Of a stretch of 64,000 nucleotides of DNA, positions 47,724 through 57,674 are shown piece after piece. A program made the translations under genes and the position numbers. How positions within the stretch are numbered: position 1 is the stretch's first letter; each line of letters starts with the position of its first letter. Source of the stretch: Arsukibacterium indicum (lineage in GTDB: Bacteria > Pseudomonadota > Gammaproteobacteria > Enterobacterales > Alteromonadaceae); contig NZ_JAHRID010000002.1 of the NCBI RefSeq assembly GCF_019100565.1, positions 310,001 through 374,000 of the forward strand. Direction: 5' to 3'. Under the pieces are notes generated by a model. The model saw only the letters and a program-made list of their open reading frames with translations. It was not told where the DNA came from and made no database searches.

Positions 47724-48263
47724 TTACCAGTCAAGCCGTGCTTCAAAGCTCATTTCCAGCACCTGATCTGTGTCAGCTGGCTGTGCCTTTATGTTCAGCT
47801 GAAAAATACGTTGTGAGCTGGCATCCAGGGTGCCGTAGTAAGAAATATAACCATCAGTTTCGGCTTTGCGCATGTCAATAACCTGGGTGTGCCCCAGCAG
47901 GTTTTCGTGCTCGACATGCACACTGGCAGCAACCGTTGCATCCTGGCGCGGCTCACTATTGTCCTGAATAACCAGATTCAGTAGCGCAAGATCAGGGTTG
48001 GGTGCAATGCCATATTTTTCTGCCATGTTCTGGTTTAGTATATCGGCACGGGTAATATTAGCCCGCAGGGTATAGCCGTCAAGCTCCATCACATGCCCTA
48101 AAGGCTTATCGGGTATCACCACCTCTGCGTTATTACCAGGTTCCGCCGGCGCAACGTTCTGTGCGGGACGCTCACAAGCCGTTAAGAATACAGCAGCGAT
48201 AATAGTAGCGAAAAGATGCTTAGCTGATTGTACTGCTGCTAACATGCTGAATTTAAAACTCAT
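47724..48263 (-). CDS. DUF4426 lipoprotein
   Basis: 179 aa. GAGGAG precedes the ATG by 6 nt. The long basic leader is followed by a lipobox-like FLTAC (Cys about 30). The DUF4426-like body contains LRANITRADILNQNMAEKYGI and NPDLALLNLVIQD. The family is uncharacterised and envelope-located. It lies alone between the TPR gene and the SPFH pair. Confidence 0.75.
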   Translation of the reverse strand: MSFKFSMLAAVQSAKHLFATIIAAVFLTACERPAQNVAPAEPGNNAEVVIPDKPLGHVMELDGYTLRANITRADILNQNMAEKYGIAPNPDLALLNLVIQDNSEPRQDATVAASVHVEHENLLGHTQVIDMRKAETDGYISYYGTLDASSQRIFQLNIKAQPADTDQVLEMSFEARLDW

Positions 48264-48363
48264 CGGCAGCTCCTCAGGGTTAACGGCATAGAAAGCGAAC
48301 TGCTTTCAATAGTGACCGTTACATACCCTAAGCATAGCTTAACATTGGCTAATTCGCTGGCGG

Positions 48364-48558
48364 TTACTCTGCTTTGTCGTCGGCGTTGCTACCAGAAACA
48401 TCGGGCTTTTTTAATGGCAGACGTCCGGCTTTACGCAGGGCATCATGCAGCAGATACTCTATCTGACCATTAACACTTCTGAATTCATCATCAGCCCAGC
48501 GCTGCAGGGCGCTGAGCATTTTGTCATCCAGCCGTAAGGCAAACGCTTTTTTCGCCAC
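48364..48558 (-). CDS. Arc-like ribbon-helix-helix DNA-binding protein
   Basis: 64 aa with a GTG start. The N-terminal strand KAFALRLDDKMLSALQRWADDEFRSVNGQIEYLL gives the beta-strand, helix and helix of a ribbon-helix-helix fold; the tail is charged and disordered. It sits 11 bp after the SPFH gene, so it is co-transcribed. Pairing of an SPFH protein with a small Arc-like protein occurs in other gammaproteobacteria; the regulator may act on the operon promoter. Confidence 0.8.
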   Translation of the reverse strand: MAKKAFALRLDDKMLSALQRWADDEFRSVNGQIEYLLHDALRKAGRLPLKKPDVSGSNADDKAE

Positions 48559-48569
48559 AAGCGCCCCGA

Positions 48570-49424
48570 CTAGTACAAGCTACCGGTATTTAATACCGGC
48601 TGCACATGATGATCGCCGCACAATACCACCAGTAAGTTACCTACCATAGCGGCTTTGCGCTCGTCGTCCAGCTCTACCACATTGCGCTCTGAAAGCTGCT
48701 CCAGTGCTGACTCGACCATGCCTACTGCACCTTCAACAATCTGGCGGCGGGCGGCGACTATAGCGGCTGCCTGCTGGCGCTGCAGCATAGCACTGGCTAT
48801 TTCCTGCGCGTACGCCAGATGGCTGATCCGGGCCTCCAGCACCTGCACGCCGGCTTTGTTTAAGCGAGCCTGTATTTCATTCTTCAGTAATTCAGTAATA
48901 TCATCTGTGCTGCTACGCAGACTGATATCGTCATCATTGCCGGCATCATAGGCGTAACTGGATGCTAGATGCCGGATAGCCGACTCGCTCTGAATGCTGA
49001 CAAAATTCTCATAGTTATCGACTTCAAATACCGCTTCGGCGCTGTCGACCACTTTCCACACCACCACCGCAGCAATTTCTACCGGATTACCGGCGCTGTC
49101 ATTGACCTTCATTTTGCTGCTTTCAAAGTTACGCACCCGCATCGACACTTTTTGCTTGCTATACAGAGGGTTAGACCAACGCAAGCCATTGTTAAGATCG
49201 GTGCCAACGTAGCGGCCAAATAACTGCAGTACTGCCGACTGATTCGGGTGCACCATATAAAAACCAAACCAGCATACCAGTACCACTATGGCGGCCAATG
49301 CAAACACGGCCTTTAACACGCCGGGCATTACTACCAGGGCAGCCACCATCAGCACCTGCAGGATCAGCAGCACGCCAATCATACCAAAGCCACCTTTGCT
49401 GTTAATCATTCGTTCTTTCAACAT
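48570..49424 (-). CDS. SPFH/Band 7 membrane protein
   Basis: About 284 aa from the ATG at 49424 (a TTG lies 6 nt before). Two close hydrophobic helices (about 14-60) anchor the protein. The SPFH domain begins [20 protein letters not shown] and includes [22 protein letters not shown]. The C-terminal helical part ([31 protein letters not shown]) is typical of stomatin-like scaffolds. These form membrane microdomain cages and often modulate proteases. First gene of the SPFH-RHH operon. Confidence 0.9.
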   Translation of the reverse strand: MLKERMINSKGGFGMIGVLLILQVLMVAALVVMPGVLKAVFALAAIVVLVCWFGFYMVHPNQSAVLQLFGRYVGTDLNNGLRWSNPLYSKQKVSMRVRNFESSKMKVNDSAGNPVEIAAVVVWKVVDSAEAVFEVDNYENFVSIQSESAIRHLASSYAYDAGNDDDISLRSSTDDITELLKNEIQARLNKAGVQVLEARISHLAYAQEIASAMLQRQQAAAIVAARRQIVEGAVGMVESALEQLSERNVVELDDERKAAMVGNLLVVLCGDHHVQPVLNTGSLY

Positions 49425-49588
49425 AATCAAACCCCATCAATGTGATATTATTTTGATATCACTTTAATAGATATTTTTAAAAAGGCAAGAAAAAAGCTCA
49501 ATATTTCGGCGATTAACAGACAGCCACGCCACTCTCTCTGATCAGTTCCGGTTCTAACAGCGCTATTTGATTTTGACTATTGCATTCT

Positions 49589-49623
49589 CTACAAATGTAG
49601 ATTAGCATCTCTACACGTGTAGA
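49589..49623 (+). promoter_or_regulatory. Two BlaI-type operators and promoter
   Basis: CTACAAATGTAG (49589-49600) and the perfect palindrome TCTACACGTGTAGA (49610-49623) both carry TACA-N2-TGTA, the BlaI/MecI operator pattern. Their centres are 22 bp apart, two helical turns, so two dimers could bind the same face. A TTGACT (-35 like) at 49573-49578 with TGTAGA or TAGATT 17-19 bp later places the promoter over operator 1. Confidence 0.75.
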
Positions 49624-49631
49624 CTTACTGT

Positions 49632-50015
49632 ATGGTTAATATGTCTCTGTCTGATTTCGAACTGGAAGTAATGCAAATATTCTGGGAATTGAAAGAAGCA
49701 AGCGCTCCTGAAATTCATAAAATTATTGAAAATAAAAGAGCGGTAAAATACTCAACAGTAAAGACAATTATCGATAGATTGGAAAAAAAACAAGCTGTCA
49801 CTCGCAGTCGCTCTGACGGCAGAATTATTTTTTATCTTCCAGTGATGGAAAAACAAAATGTACGCACTCCACTTATAAAAGAATTTATTAATAGAGTTTT
49901 CCTGGGAAAAAGCAGGCCTTTGGTTGCGCACATTATTGAGCAAGAAGAACTAAGCATTAAAGACATAGAGTACCTGGAGTCGGTATTAAGAGAAAAGAAG
50001 AAGGAACTCAAGTAG
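49632..50015 (+). CDS. BlaI/MecI/CopY-family repressor
   Basis: 127 aa. The winged helix (about 3-70) reads LSDFELEVMQIFWELKEASAPEIHK and YSTVKTIIDRLEKKQAVTRSR, diagnostic of the family; the C-terminal helices dimerise. The paired M56 protease starts on the next base and would inactivate it. The gene and its partner are visibly A+T-richer than neighbours, with many AAA/ATT codons, suggesting recent transfer. Two operators lie in its own promoter. Confidence 0.93.
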   Translation: MVNMSLSDFELEVMQIFWELKEASAPEIHKIIENKRAVKYSTVKTIIDRLEKKQAVTRSRSDGRIIFYLPVMEKQNVRTPLIKEFINRVFLGKSRPLVAHIIEQEELSIKDIEYLESVLREKKKELK

Positions 50016-51323
50016 ATGTGGAGCTACTTTTTAGTAAATATTTTAATATTTATCAGTGCAATTTCATTAATGAAATTTGTAAAGCTATCGGCAAAAGCGA
50101 ATTACCTCATGTCATTATTCGCTATTCTTGTATGGTTTATTCCTTATAGCCTTATTTCGGGCTTTATCCCTGGCTCAGTATTAGCCGAACCAATTATCGT
50201 TTCATTTACAAATAGTGCTTTGTCCGGTACTGCCGCTGACATTTCCTCTAAACAAGTAAATATAGATTTCATAATTAAAATAACATTTAAAACCCTGATT
50301 TCGCTTGGGTTGCTCATTTTTTTGTATCGACTGCTTAGATTATATAACTGGAAAAGGAAGCTGTTATTAAGCAATGCACTAATGCCTTTGAATAGCCTCA
50401 CTAACCAGCACAAGATCCCTGTTTTTTCAACACAATATCACTTGGGGGGATATTTGCTGGGAGTGCTGAATCCAATCATCGTTATCTCAGATAAAATACA
50501 AGAAAAGAGGTTTATTGATCTTATTATTGCGCACGAAAAGCAGCACTGGAAACGAAACGACAATCTACGGCTTTTAATTTTAGAGTTTTGTTCATGCCTT
50601 TTCTGGTGGAACCCACTGGTTGGAAAAATGGTAGATTTGAATCGCTTTTATATCGAAGTACTTTGTGATGAAGAAGCCAGCAAGAAATATGGCAAAGATA
50701 AATATATCAGTGATCTTTCATCTTTAACATTATTTATTGGTTTACACAAAACCAGTCAGTTAGCTTCAAATATTGTATCTGTCGACACATCAACCATCTC
50801 CAGAATTAAATTTTTAAAGGAAAACCGGAAAATGAACCTCAGCAACAAACTGTTTTTTGCACTATCAATCTTTGCGATGACAACCGCTATTTCATGGAAC
50901 ACGCTTGCCACGGCAATTCCAGACAGAGACAACAAACCAGCGCATTCAAACCCGGAAGAAATCGGTTCGTTATTAGCGTTTGACATAGATATTTTATACA
51001 ACCGAGAAGCCTCAGGAGAATACCGTACCGAAGATAAGCACTCTGCTAAACTAGAGATTTGGTCAGAATTTGCAGAAAAAGTATCTTTCAAATTTAATGA
51101 TGAATTTTCATTCAATTATAAAGCGACAGATCTTGGTGACGTAATTTTGCTGGAGCTGGAACTGGTAGAAAATATAAACAATGCAGCCGTCATAGTCGCC
51201 TCTCCCACTCTTAAGGTTGCTGTAGGTAAGGAGGCTGTTATTGAAATAGATAATCCAGACATAAGCCAAAGTGCGTATAAAATAAAGGCGATTCCTTACA
51301 AAAAGGCCAGGCCGACCAAGTAA
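50016..51323 (+). CDS. BlaR1/MecR1-like M56 membrane metallopeptidase
   Basis: 435 aa. Membrane helices cover about 3-22, 30-52 and 85-108, plus one after the peptidase (about 272-290). The zinc motif HEKQH lies at 173-177, with Glu in EVLCDEEA (about 214) as third ligand. After the last helix a periplasmic tail (about 305-435) carries SPTLKVAVGKEAVIEI, like domains seen in other M56 sensors. It has no penicillin-binding domain, so it is not a beta-lactam sensor of the BlaR1 kind. It starts directly after the blaI-like stop. No regulated enzyme is adjacent. Confidence 0.9.
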   Translation: MWSYFLVNILIFISAISLMKFVKLSAKANYLMSLFAILVWFIPYSLISGFIPGSVLAEPIIVSFTNSALSGTAADISSKQVNIDFIIKITFKTLISLGLLIFLYRLLRLYNWKRKLLLSNALMPLNSLTNQHKIPVFSTQYHLGGYLLGVLNPIIVISDKIQEKRFIDLIIAHEKQHWKRNDNLRLLILEFCSCLFWWNPLVGKMVDLNRFYIEVLCDEEASKKYGKDKYISDLSSLTLFIGLHKTSQLASNIVSVDTSTISRIKFLKENRKMNLSNKLFFALSIFAMTTAISWNTLATAIPDRDNKPAHSNPEEIGSLLAFDIDILYNREASGEYRTEDKHSAKLEIWSEFAEKVSFKFNDEFSFNYKATDLGDVILLELELVENINNAAVIVASPTLKVAVGKEAVIEIDNPDISQSAYKIKAIPYKKARPTK

Positions 51324-51503
51324 GCTCTAGCTTTTGGGATCCGGCAGTAAAATTTGGTCAGTCATTGGGCACAACGTCATTATCTAGTAACGTTTACTGC
51401 GTGTGCGCCGTGTGTGTTACCATCCTTCAGGCACAGAACATTGCCTAAAATAGCGAACTAACCTTACTTTAAGCTGCCCAATCTCCCGCTGGGCAGCGGA
51501 ATA

Positions 51504-51986
51504 TCAGGCAGCTTTGCTGCGCAGGAAAAATGCTACTATCACCGATGTAACACTCCCCATAATTGCGGCGCCTATCAGGCTCTGGACAATGTAGCTTGAC
51601 AGATTAAAGTAAGCAGCAGCTTCATCAGCCGACATCATCTGCTGGCTAACCGCGTAAGCCTGAACATTGGCAAAGTAATCGGGGCTGATCACCGTATGGA
51701 ACAACCATTGGGATAACGGGCTTAGCACTACTACCACCAGGGTTATCAGCAAACCGGCAATAATGCCCTGTTTCCAGCTCATCACCCCGTTATAATCACG
51801 CCATTTTTTCTGGCGCAGCGCCAGCACGTAAATAAGAATAGCCGGGATGGCGAACAAGTTAGTGTAAGTGGCATGGTGCTCAATATAAGGCCCGTGCAGC
51901 CCGACCAGATGTTCCAGCCACAGCCATAACAGCATCACCAGCGTAAAAATAATGCCCCAGCGTATTTCAGTCAGATGTTTTTGCAT
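51504..51986 (-). CDS. DUF4199 membrane protein
   Basis: 160 aa with four hydrophobic helices (about 10-27, 41-56, 72-95, 135-156). The start MQKHLTEIRWGIIFTLVMLLWLWLE and the acidic loop VQAYAVSQQMMSADEAAAYF fit DUF4199, a family of unknown role. It is alone and leftward; the gap to the M56 gene (180 bp) shows nothing I can name. Confidence 0.85.
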   Translation of the reverse strand: MQKHLTEIRWGIIFTLVMLLWLWLEHLVGLHGPYIEHHATYTNLFAIPAILIYVLALRQKKWRDYNGVMSWKQGIIAGLLITLVVVVLSPLSQWLFHTVISPDYFANVQAYAVSQQMMSADEAAAYFNLSSYIVQSLIGAAIMGSVTSVIVAFFLRSKAA

Positions 51987-52074
51987 AACGTATTGTTCTT
52001 ATTAGGTTAGACACAGCAGAAATATAGCGCTTTTTTCTGTAAAAGCCACTGCTGTTGCCTGAACCGACGCCTAT

Positions 52075-53382
52075 TTAAACAGTGCGTAATGCCGCCAGGG
52101 TCTGCTCAATTTCCTGTTCATTGTTAATCAGGCTCGGGGCAAAGCGGGCGTATGACTGACGATACGGCGTACTGCTCATTATGATGCCCTTACCATGCAT
52201 CGCTTTTACCACGTCATCCGGGGCCATGGTTTTATAATCAAAACATACCAGGCCTGATGAAAGCTCTGCCGCCATTGGCGTATGCAAGGTTACGCCCTTT
52301 ATCTGCTGCAGGCCCTGCTTGGTAAGGGTGTTTAACTGATGAATCCGCTGCTGTACATTGGCTTTGCCAAGCTGCAGGTGCAGCTCAAATGCTTCGGGTA
52401 ACGCCCAGCGATGTTCAAATGAATGAAAACCGCCCGGTGTCATATGTTCGCCCATTGGCACCTGGTCCTGAGTACTGCCACCCAGCCAGACATCGTAAGA
52501 ACGGCTGAAGCTCGGGATCACGGCTTTACAGCGCGACCAGCCCCGATCACTACCCCAAACCACACCGGTGCCCCGTGGCCCGAAGATCCATTTGTGGGTG
52601 CCGGCAATAAAAAAGTCACAGCCAATGGTTGATACGTCAATATCTTCAATGCCAAAGCCATGCACACCATCGACACAAAACAGAATGTGATCAGCTTCGT
52701 TTCGTTGCTGGTTAACGTCGGCAAGCATGGCTGCAATAGCATGCACCGGCAGCTTCACCCCGGTAGACGAGTGCACCCAGGTAACCGCTACTACCCTGGT
52801 CGCAGCGCTGATGGCCGCTTTTAATCTGCTCACCACCTGATCGACTGACACCTGTGCCGGATTGTCGTATAGCGCTACCTGTCGCACCTTTGCACCGGTA
52901 CGCTCAGCGCGTAACTGCAGCGACAAATCGGTAGAATAATGATCGTGTACCGTTTGCAGAATTTCATCGCCCGGGCGTAACTGCAAACCACTGTATACCA
53001 GCGCCAGGCCCATAGTGGTGCTGTCTGTCAGAGCAATGTTTTCAGCTTTGCCCCCCATATAACGGGCAGCGGCTGCGGCAATATCAGCATCGATGGTCAT
53101 AAAGTGTTCATGCCAGTAGTCAGACGGATTAACATCAAAAGCATGCCGGTGCCGCGCTATGGCATCGGCAACCGGTTTAGGGTGGGAGGCCAGTAAAAAA
53201 GTAGCAAGGTGAATGTAATCATAACTTAGAACAAACTGCTTGCGCAGGCTCGTCCAATCGCCGGCTTTTAATTGGATTTCAGCGGCATTTTGCGTTGAGC
53301 CGGCTTGAAGTAATGCTGGTAAAGGCAGCAAGCTGCTGCCGAGCACTAAGGAGGATTTAGTCAGAAATTCGCGCCGTTGCAT
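52075..53382 (-). CDS. Tat-exported class V aminotransferase-like enzyme
   Basis: About 435 aa from the second ATG, which begins MQRREFLTKSSLVLG, a twin-arginine signal. The fold type I PLP enzyme shows VDGVHGFGIEDIDVS and the PLP lysine in GTHKWIFGPRGTGVVWG. It resembles isopenicillin N epimerase or cysteine desulfurase-like proteins. Periplasmic PLP enzymes are uncommon, and the substrate is unknown. Confidence 0.88.
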   Translation of the reverse strand: MQRREFLTKSSLVLGSSLLPLPALLQAGSTQNAAEIQLKAGDWTSLRKQFVLSYDYIHLATFLLASHPKPVADAIARHRHAFDVNPSDYWHEHFMTIDADIAAAAARYMGGKAENIALTDSTTMGLALVYSGLQLRPGDEILQTVHDHYSTDLSLQLRAERTGAKVRQVALYDNPAQVSVDQVVSRLKAAISAATRVVAVTWVHSSTGVKLPVHAIAAMLADVNQQRNEADHILFCVDGVHGFGIEDIDVSTIGCDFFIAGTHKWIFGPRGTGVVWGSDRGWSRCKAVIPSFSRSYDVWLGGSTQDQVPMGEHMTPGGFHSFEHRWALPEAFELHLQLGKANVQQRIHQLNTLTKQGLQQIKGVTLHTPMAAELSSGLVCFDYKTMAPDDVVKAMHGKGIIMSSTPYRQSYARFAPSLINNEQEIEQTLAALRTV

Positions 53383-53604
53383 AATAACCACCGCTGGTTA
53401 AATTTTAATCAGTTTAGTTCAAGCTAAACAACACAGCAAATACGTCACTATAGGCATAGTGGCAGCTTTACAATATAAGGGGCTGAATGCTTTCAGCCGC
53501 TCCTTTATTTCAGATCAAACCCATTGCCTGCAGCAGGCTCGCGGGTAGCTAAAGGCTGTGATAAGCTAATTTTACTTTGTTTAAGCTGGCAGGGTTTACA
53601 TGTT

Positions 53605-54816
53605 ATGAGCGGCTTTACCTCCCTTTATCTGTTTGTTGAACGCACCTTTTTTGGCACCCTTAGCCGGAAAATAATCGGCAATATCAGCTTTTTAGCTGTT
53701 TTCTTTTTGCTGGCAATTTATATGGCCTACCCTGAAGATGGCGCTAACAGCAGCTGGTGGGCGTTACTGGTGCTGGGCCTGAGCGCTTTTATTTTTACCA
53801 TAGGCTATATGCATTATTTATTTGTGCGGCCGGTATCCACCCTGGTCGGCGCGCTGCATGACACCAACCGTAAAGGCACTGATCTTAACTTGCGCCTGCC
53901 AGCCTTTACTTTTGATGAGTTCAGAACCTTATCGGAGGAATATAACCAGTTTGTCAGTCAGCTTGGCGTGCTGCTGGGTGACATTCACCAGCAGGCGCAG
54001 GAAACGCATCAGGTTAACGAGCAGGTTTCAACGGCAGTAAAAAGTACCCGCCAGCATTTACAGGACACTGAAAAACGCAGTGGCCAAATTCGCCGGGACA
54101 GCGATCAGGTACTGGATAATCTTGCAGACATTGTTCAGCATGGTGATGAAGTTAACCAGGTGTCAGGTAATGCAGTAGATAAAGCTAAAGTGGCCAGTGG
54201 CCAGATGCAGCAGCTAAGTGGCCAGTTGTCCGGCATTGTTAAGTTGCTTGATACCTTTGGTAACACCATTAATGGCTTACATAAAAACTCTGAAAACGTG
54301 CGGCAAATACTGGTGATGGTAGAAACCTTTTCTGATCAGACCAACCTGCTGGCACTCAATGCTGCCATTGAAGCGGCCCGCGCCGGTGAGGCTGGCCGTG
54401 GTTTTGCCGTGGTAGCAGATGAAGTAAGGACCCTGGCTGCCAAGGTCAACGATGCCACTAAGCAAATTTCCGGCTTTCTGAATGAAATGGAACAACTGGT
54501 AGGCGAAACCCGCACTGAATCACAAAGCCTGAACCAGCAAGCCCAGCAAGCACAGCAGCAAATTGCTGATACGAGTAGTGAATTCAGTAATTTACAACAG
54601 GAACTGCAGCAGGCAAAAAATGGTATTCAGAATATCAGTCAGACCGTGTTGCAACTGGAGCAGCGCTATCAACAGACCCATCAGCATTTAAGCGCAATTG
54701 AAAAAGTAACCACTGATGCGCACCAGCAAATGGCGTCGATTGATAAAGCAGCGAAAGACTTACTAAGCGGCACTGCCCGCACCCAGCAGCAACTGGGGCG
54801 CTTTGCCCGAAGCTAA
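53605..54816 (+). CDS. Methyl-accepting chemotaxis protein
   Basis: 403 aa from [13 protein letters not shown]; the upstream frame lacks support. Two membrane helices (about 22-42 and 50-72) with almost no periplasmic loop, a HAMP-like stretch (about 73-125), then the signalling domain. The hairpin tip reads [39 protein letters not shown]. Gln/Ala-rich methylation helices flank it. With no external sensor it may respond to internal or membrane cues, as aerotaxis-like receptors do. Its stop overlaps the selU end by 4 bp. Confidence 0.92.
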   Translation: MSGFTSLYLFVERTFFGTLSRKIIGNISFLAVFFLLAIYMAYPEDGANSSWWALLVLGLSAFIFTIGYMHYLFVRPVSTLVGALHDTNRKGTDLNLRLPAFTFDEFRTLSEEYNQFVSQLGVLLGDIHQQAQETHQVNEQVSTAVKSTRQHLQDTEKRSGQIRRDSDQVLDNLADIVQHGDEVNQVSGNAVDKAKVASGQMQQLSGQLSGIVKLLDTFGNTINGLHKNSENVRQILVMVETFSDQTNLLALNAAIEAARAGEAGRGFAVVADEVRTLAAKVNDATKQISGFLNEMEQLVGETRTESQSLNQQAQQAQQQIADTSSEFSNLQQELQQAKNGIQNISQTVLQLEQRYQQTHQHLSAIEKVTTDAHQQMASIDKAAKDLLSGTARTQQQLGRFARS

Positions 54817-55931
54817 TGTCCAACCGCAGTTACTTGCTGTTGCCACCACTGGCTAAGCTCGCCGGCACTGCCCTGCATCAGTACCGGCAAGTCACGCTTA
54901 TTCAGCTGATACTGATACATCGGGTCGTAATAGTCAGTTAATAACCGCGTTATCCACTGCCGATGTAAATTGATATCACCGCTTTGCTGTTGAATGGCCA
55001 ATGCCTGACAGAGCAGCGTGCTTAGCTCGCTGTAAAGCGCCCCACCTAACCGCTTTTTAATCCTGGCCATTGCCTGCTGCAGCATGCTGCTGAACTGACT
55101 AAAGCCCTGTTCGGCGTATAAAGTCATGGCTTCGTCCAGTAAATCGATTATGTAGTCCTGCAGTATTACCTCAATCCGCGCCTGGAGTGACTCCTCAAGC
55201 AGCAATAAAGGGCTGCGCTGCATTGTCTGAAACAAGCTGTGCGGAATGTTGCGCTGGCCAATAAGCAGGCTTTCATCTTCCAGCAGTAAATAGGGAGCGT
55301 TAACTGTCTGCACTTGCAACAGCGCACCAGCCAGATCATTTTCAAAGCGGATTTGTGATGGTTGCGCTGCCAGCTTGCGGCCAAAAGCCGAGCCACGATG
55401 ATTAGCCAGTGCCTCAAGGTCTACCGCCTGTAACTGGCGTAATAAGCGGGTTTTGCCGCTGCCAGTCGGCCCCGCCAGAAGCAGCACAGGCATGGTCGCT
55501 GCCTGATCAATAACTGTAATGGCGGCCTGACGTAATGCTTTAAAGCCGCCTTTTACTCTGGGGTATACAACACCGGCATCAGCCAGCCACTGCTGGGCAA
55601 TTTGCGACCGCAGGCCGCCCCGGGCACAGTACAGTAAGCCATTTGGGTGCTTCAGGGCAAAATTACGCCAGGCGATCACCCGGTTTGCTTTAACCTCACC
55701 TTGCACCAGCTGATGGCCAAGCGCAATTGCCGCCTGCTGCCCCTGTAGCTTATAACAGCTGCCAATAGCTGCACGCTCATTGTCTGTCATCAGTGGCAAG
55801 TTAACACTGCCGGTAAAAGCACCGCGGTTAAATTCTACCGGTGCCCGCAAATCAAGTAGTGGCAGCTGCTGCCGCAGTATTTGCTGGTAATCATTTGCCA
55901 GAGGTAAGTCGGCAGCCATTAATGTTGCCAT
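54813..55931 (-). CDS. mnmH: tRNA 2-selenouridine synthase (SelU/MnmH)
   Basis: 372 aa. An N-terminal rhodanese domain (about 10-130) has its catalytic Cys in [14 protein letters not shown]-loop domain ([14 protein letters not shown], about 148-161) follows. It replaces S2U34 sulfur by selenium in tRNA-Lys, Glu and Gln, through a geranylated intermediate. It follows selD with a one-base overlap, so both should be co-expressed. Confidence 0.95.
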   Translation of the reverse strand: MATLMAADLPLANDYQQILRQQLPLLDLRAPVEFNRGAFTGSVNLPLMTDNERAAIGSCYKLQGQQAAIALGHQLVQGEVKANRVIAWRNFALKHPNGLLYCARGGLRSQIAQQWLADAGVVYPRVKGGFKALRQAAITVIDQAATMPVLLLAGPTGSGKTRLLRQLQAVDLEALANHRGSAFGRKLAAQPSQIRFENDLAGALLQVQTVNAPYLLLEDESLLIGQRNIPHSLFQTMQRSPLLLLEESLQARIEVILQDYIIDLLDEAMTLYAEQGFSQFSSMLQQAMARIKKRLGGALYSELSTLLCQALAIQQQSGDINLHRQWITRLLTDYYDPMYQYQLNKRDLPVLMQGSAGELSQWWQQQVTAVGH

Positions 55932-56971
55932 TAACCCACATTAATGCGGTGGCCTTTACCCCGCGAGGTCAGCTTGCCAATTGGCTGTAACACTAAATCG
56001 TACGCTAACGCGATATCGTTAAAACCCGCTGCTGCATCCGGGCTGACGGCCAGCAGTAAGCCGCCACTGGTTTGCGGATCGCATAGCAGGGCCTGCTGCT
56101 CAAGTGTCAGTGGCGAAACCTTAGCACCGTAGCTGGCAAAATTGCGGCCGGTACCGCCTGGAATGCAGCCCTGTGCGATGTAATCAGTCACAAAAGGCAG
56201 CGTTGGTATCGCCGTAATATCCAGTATCGCATCCACGTCACTGCCTTCACACATTTCCATTAAATGTCCCAGCAAACCAAAACCAGTCACGTCAGTCATG
56301 GCATGAACCCCCGGCAGCGCGGCAATTTCTGCGCCAATCCGGTTTAATTGCACCATGCTATCCCGTGCCAGCGTCCCGTGCCCGGCCTGCAGTTTTTTCT
56401 GCTTTTGGGCGGTAGTTAAAATACCCACCCCCAGCGGCTTAGTAAGATACAACCTGTCCCCCGCCCTGGCAGTGTCGTTGCGTTTTAACTTGTTTATTGC
56501 CACCCTGCCACTAACCGCTAAACCAAATATCGGCTCTGGGGCATCAATACTATGGCCGCCAGCTAACATAATACCGGCTTCTTTGCAGGTGTGGCGGGCC
56601 CCCTCCAATACCTGCTGTGCTAATTCCGGCGGCAGTTTACTCACCGGCCAGCCTAAAATAGCGATAGCCATTAATGGCCGGCCACCCATGGCATAAATAT
56701 CACTGATTGCATTGGTGGCGGCGATGCAGCCAAAATCAAAGGCATCATCAACAATCGGCATAAAAAAGTCGGTAGTGCTTAATAATGCGCTGCCGTCGCC
56801 CAAATCATAAGCGGCCGCATCGTCTTTACTGCTATTGCCCACCAGCAATTTACCGTCGGTAAAGTTAGAATTGGTTTTAAGAATGGTGTCCAGTATTTGC
56901 GGTGAAATTTTACAACCACAACCGGCACCATGGCTGAATTCAGTAAGCTTATAAACGGGAGAATCGGACAT
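55931..56971 (-). CDS. selD: Selenide, water dikinase
   Basis: About 346 aa from [12 protein letters not shown] at 56971, matching family length; an upstream in-frame start adds an unrelated hydrophobic leader. It makes selenophosphate from selenide and ATP. The active-site region HGAGCGCKI carries Cys at the position that is selenocysteine in some species, so no recoding is needed. The product feeds selU downstream; selA, selB and selC are not in the window. Confidence 0.96.
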   Translation of the reverse strand: MSDSPVYKLTEFSHGAGCGCKISPQILDTILKTNSNFTDGKLLVGNSSKDDAAAYDLGDGSALLSTTDFFMPIVDDAFDFGCIAATNAISDIYAMGGRPLMAIAILGWPVSKLPPELAQQVLEGARHTCKEAGIMLAGGHSIDAPEPIFGLAVSGRVAINKLKRNDTARAGDRLYLTKPLGVGILTTAQKQKKLQAGHGTLARDSMVQLNRIGAEIAALPGVHAMTDVTGFGLLGHLMEMCEGSDVDAILDITAIPTLPFVTDYIAQGCIPGGTGRNFASYGAKVSPLTLEQQALLCDPQTSGGLLLAVSPDAAAGFNDIALAYDLVLQPIGKLTSRGKGHRINVG

Positions 56972-57109
56972 GACAACAACACCGGACAACAACACAATAT
57001 AGCCAACATACCCAAAGCCATTTGCAATAACAAGCCATCTTTTGCCTGCCAGGCACAGCAGGCCACTATACTTTAACAATGATTTAAATAATCAGTGAGG
57101 CAAATAGTC

Positions 57110-57667
57110 ATGGCTGTGGATAAACAATCACTTCTTGACCTGGCATTGCAACTGGCAGAGCGCACGGGATGGGAAGGGTTGCAGTTAACAACTCTGGCCA
57201 ACAGTTTAAATATTGATTTGGCAGAGCTGGCGATGGTCGTGAAGCAAAAAGATGAGCTGGCAGATGCCTGGTTTGACCGGGCTGATATGGCAATGTTTAA
57301 TACTGAGTTATCAGGCGCCAGCGATGCGGCAGAGAAGCTGGAGCTGGCCATTCGCAGCTGGTTAAATAGCTTAGCGCCGTATCAGCAACTTACCCGGCAA
57401 ATGCTTTATTACAAGCTGGAGCCGGGCCATATTCATTTACAGGCAGCGGCAATACTGCGGATAAGCCGCACCGTGCAATGGTTACGGGAACTGGCCGGTT
57501 TGCAGGCAAGCGGCGCTTCCCGGATTGCCCAGGAGCTGGCGCTAACTGGCATATTCAGCAGCGTGTTTATCGGCTGGTTGTATGATAGCTCACCCGGACA
57601 AACAACCAGCCTGGCACGGCTAAAATCGGCCATCAGTAATCTGAATAAGCTCGGCTTATGTCGATAA
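57110..57667 (+). CDS. TetR-like transcriptional regulator
   Basis: 185 aa from ATG 57110, with GAGG 8 nt upstream. The N-terminal three-helix DNA-binding fold is visible (KQSLLDLALQLAERTGWEGLQLTTLANSLNI then LAELAMVVKQKDELADAWFD), although the recognition helix is less canonical than usual. The rest is helical with LQQLT and FSSVFIGWLYDSS. It is divergent from selD, which it may regulate. Confidence 0.75.
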   Translation: MAVDKQSLLDLALQLAERTGWEGLQLTTLANSLNIDLAELAMVVKQKDELADAWFDRADMAMFNTELSGASDAAEKLELAIRSWLNSLAPYQQLTRQMLYYKLEPGHIHLQAAAILRISRTVQWLRELAGLQASGASRIAQELALTGIFSSVFIGWLYDSSPGQTTSLARLKSAISNLNKLGLCR

Positions 57668-57674
57668 TGCTTTA

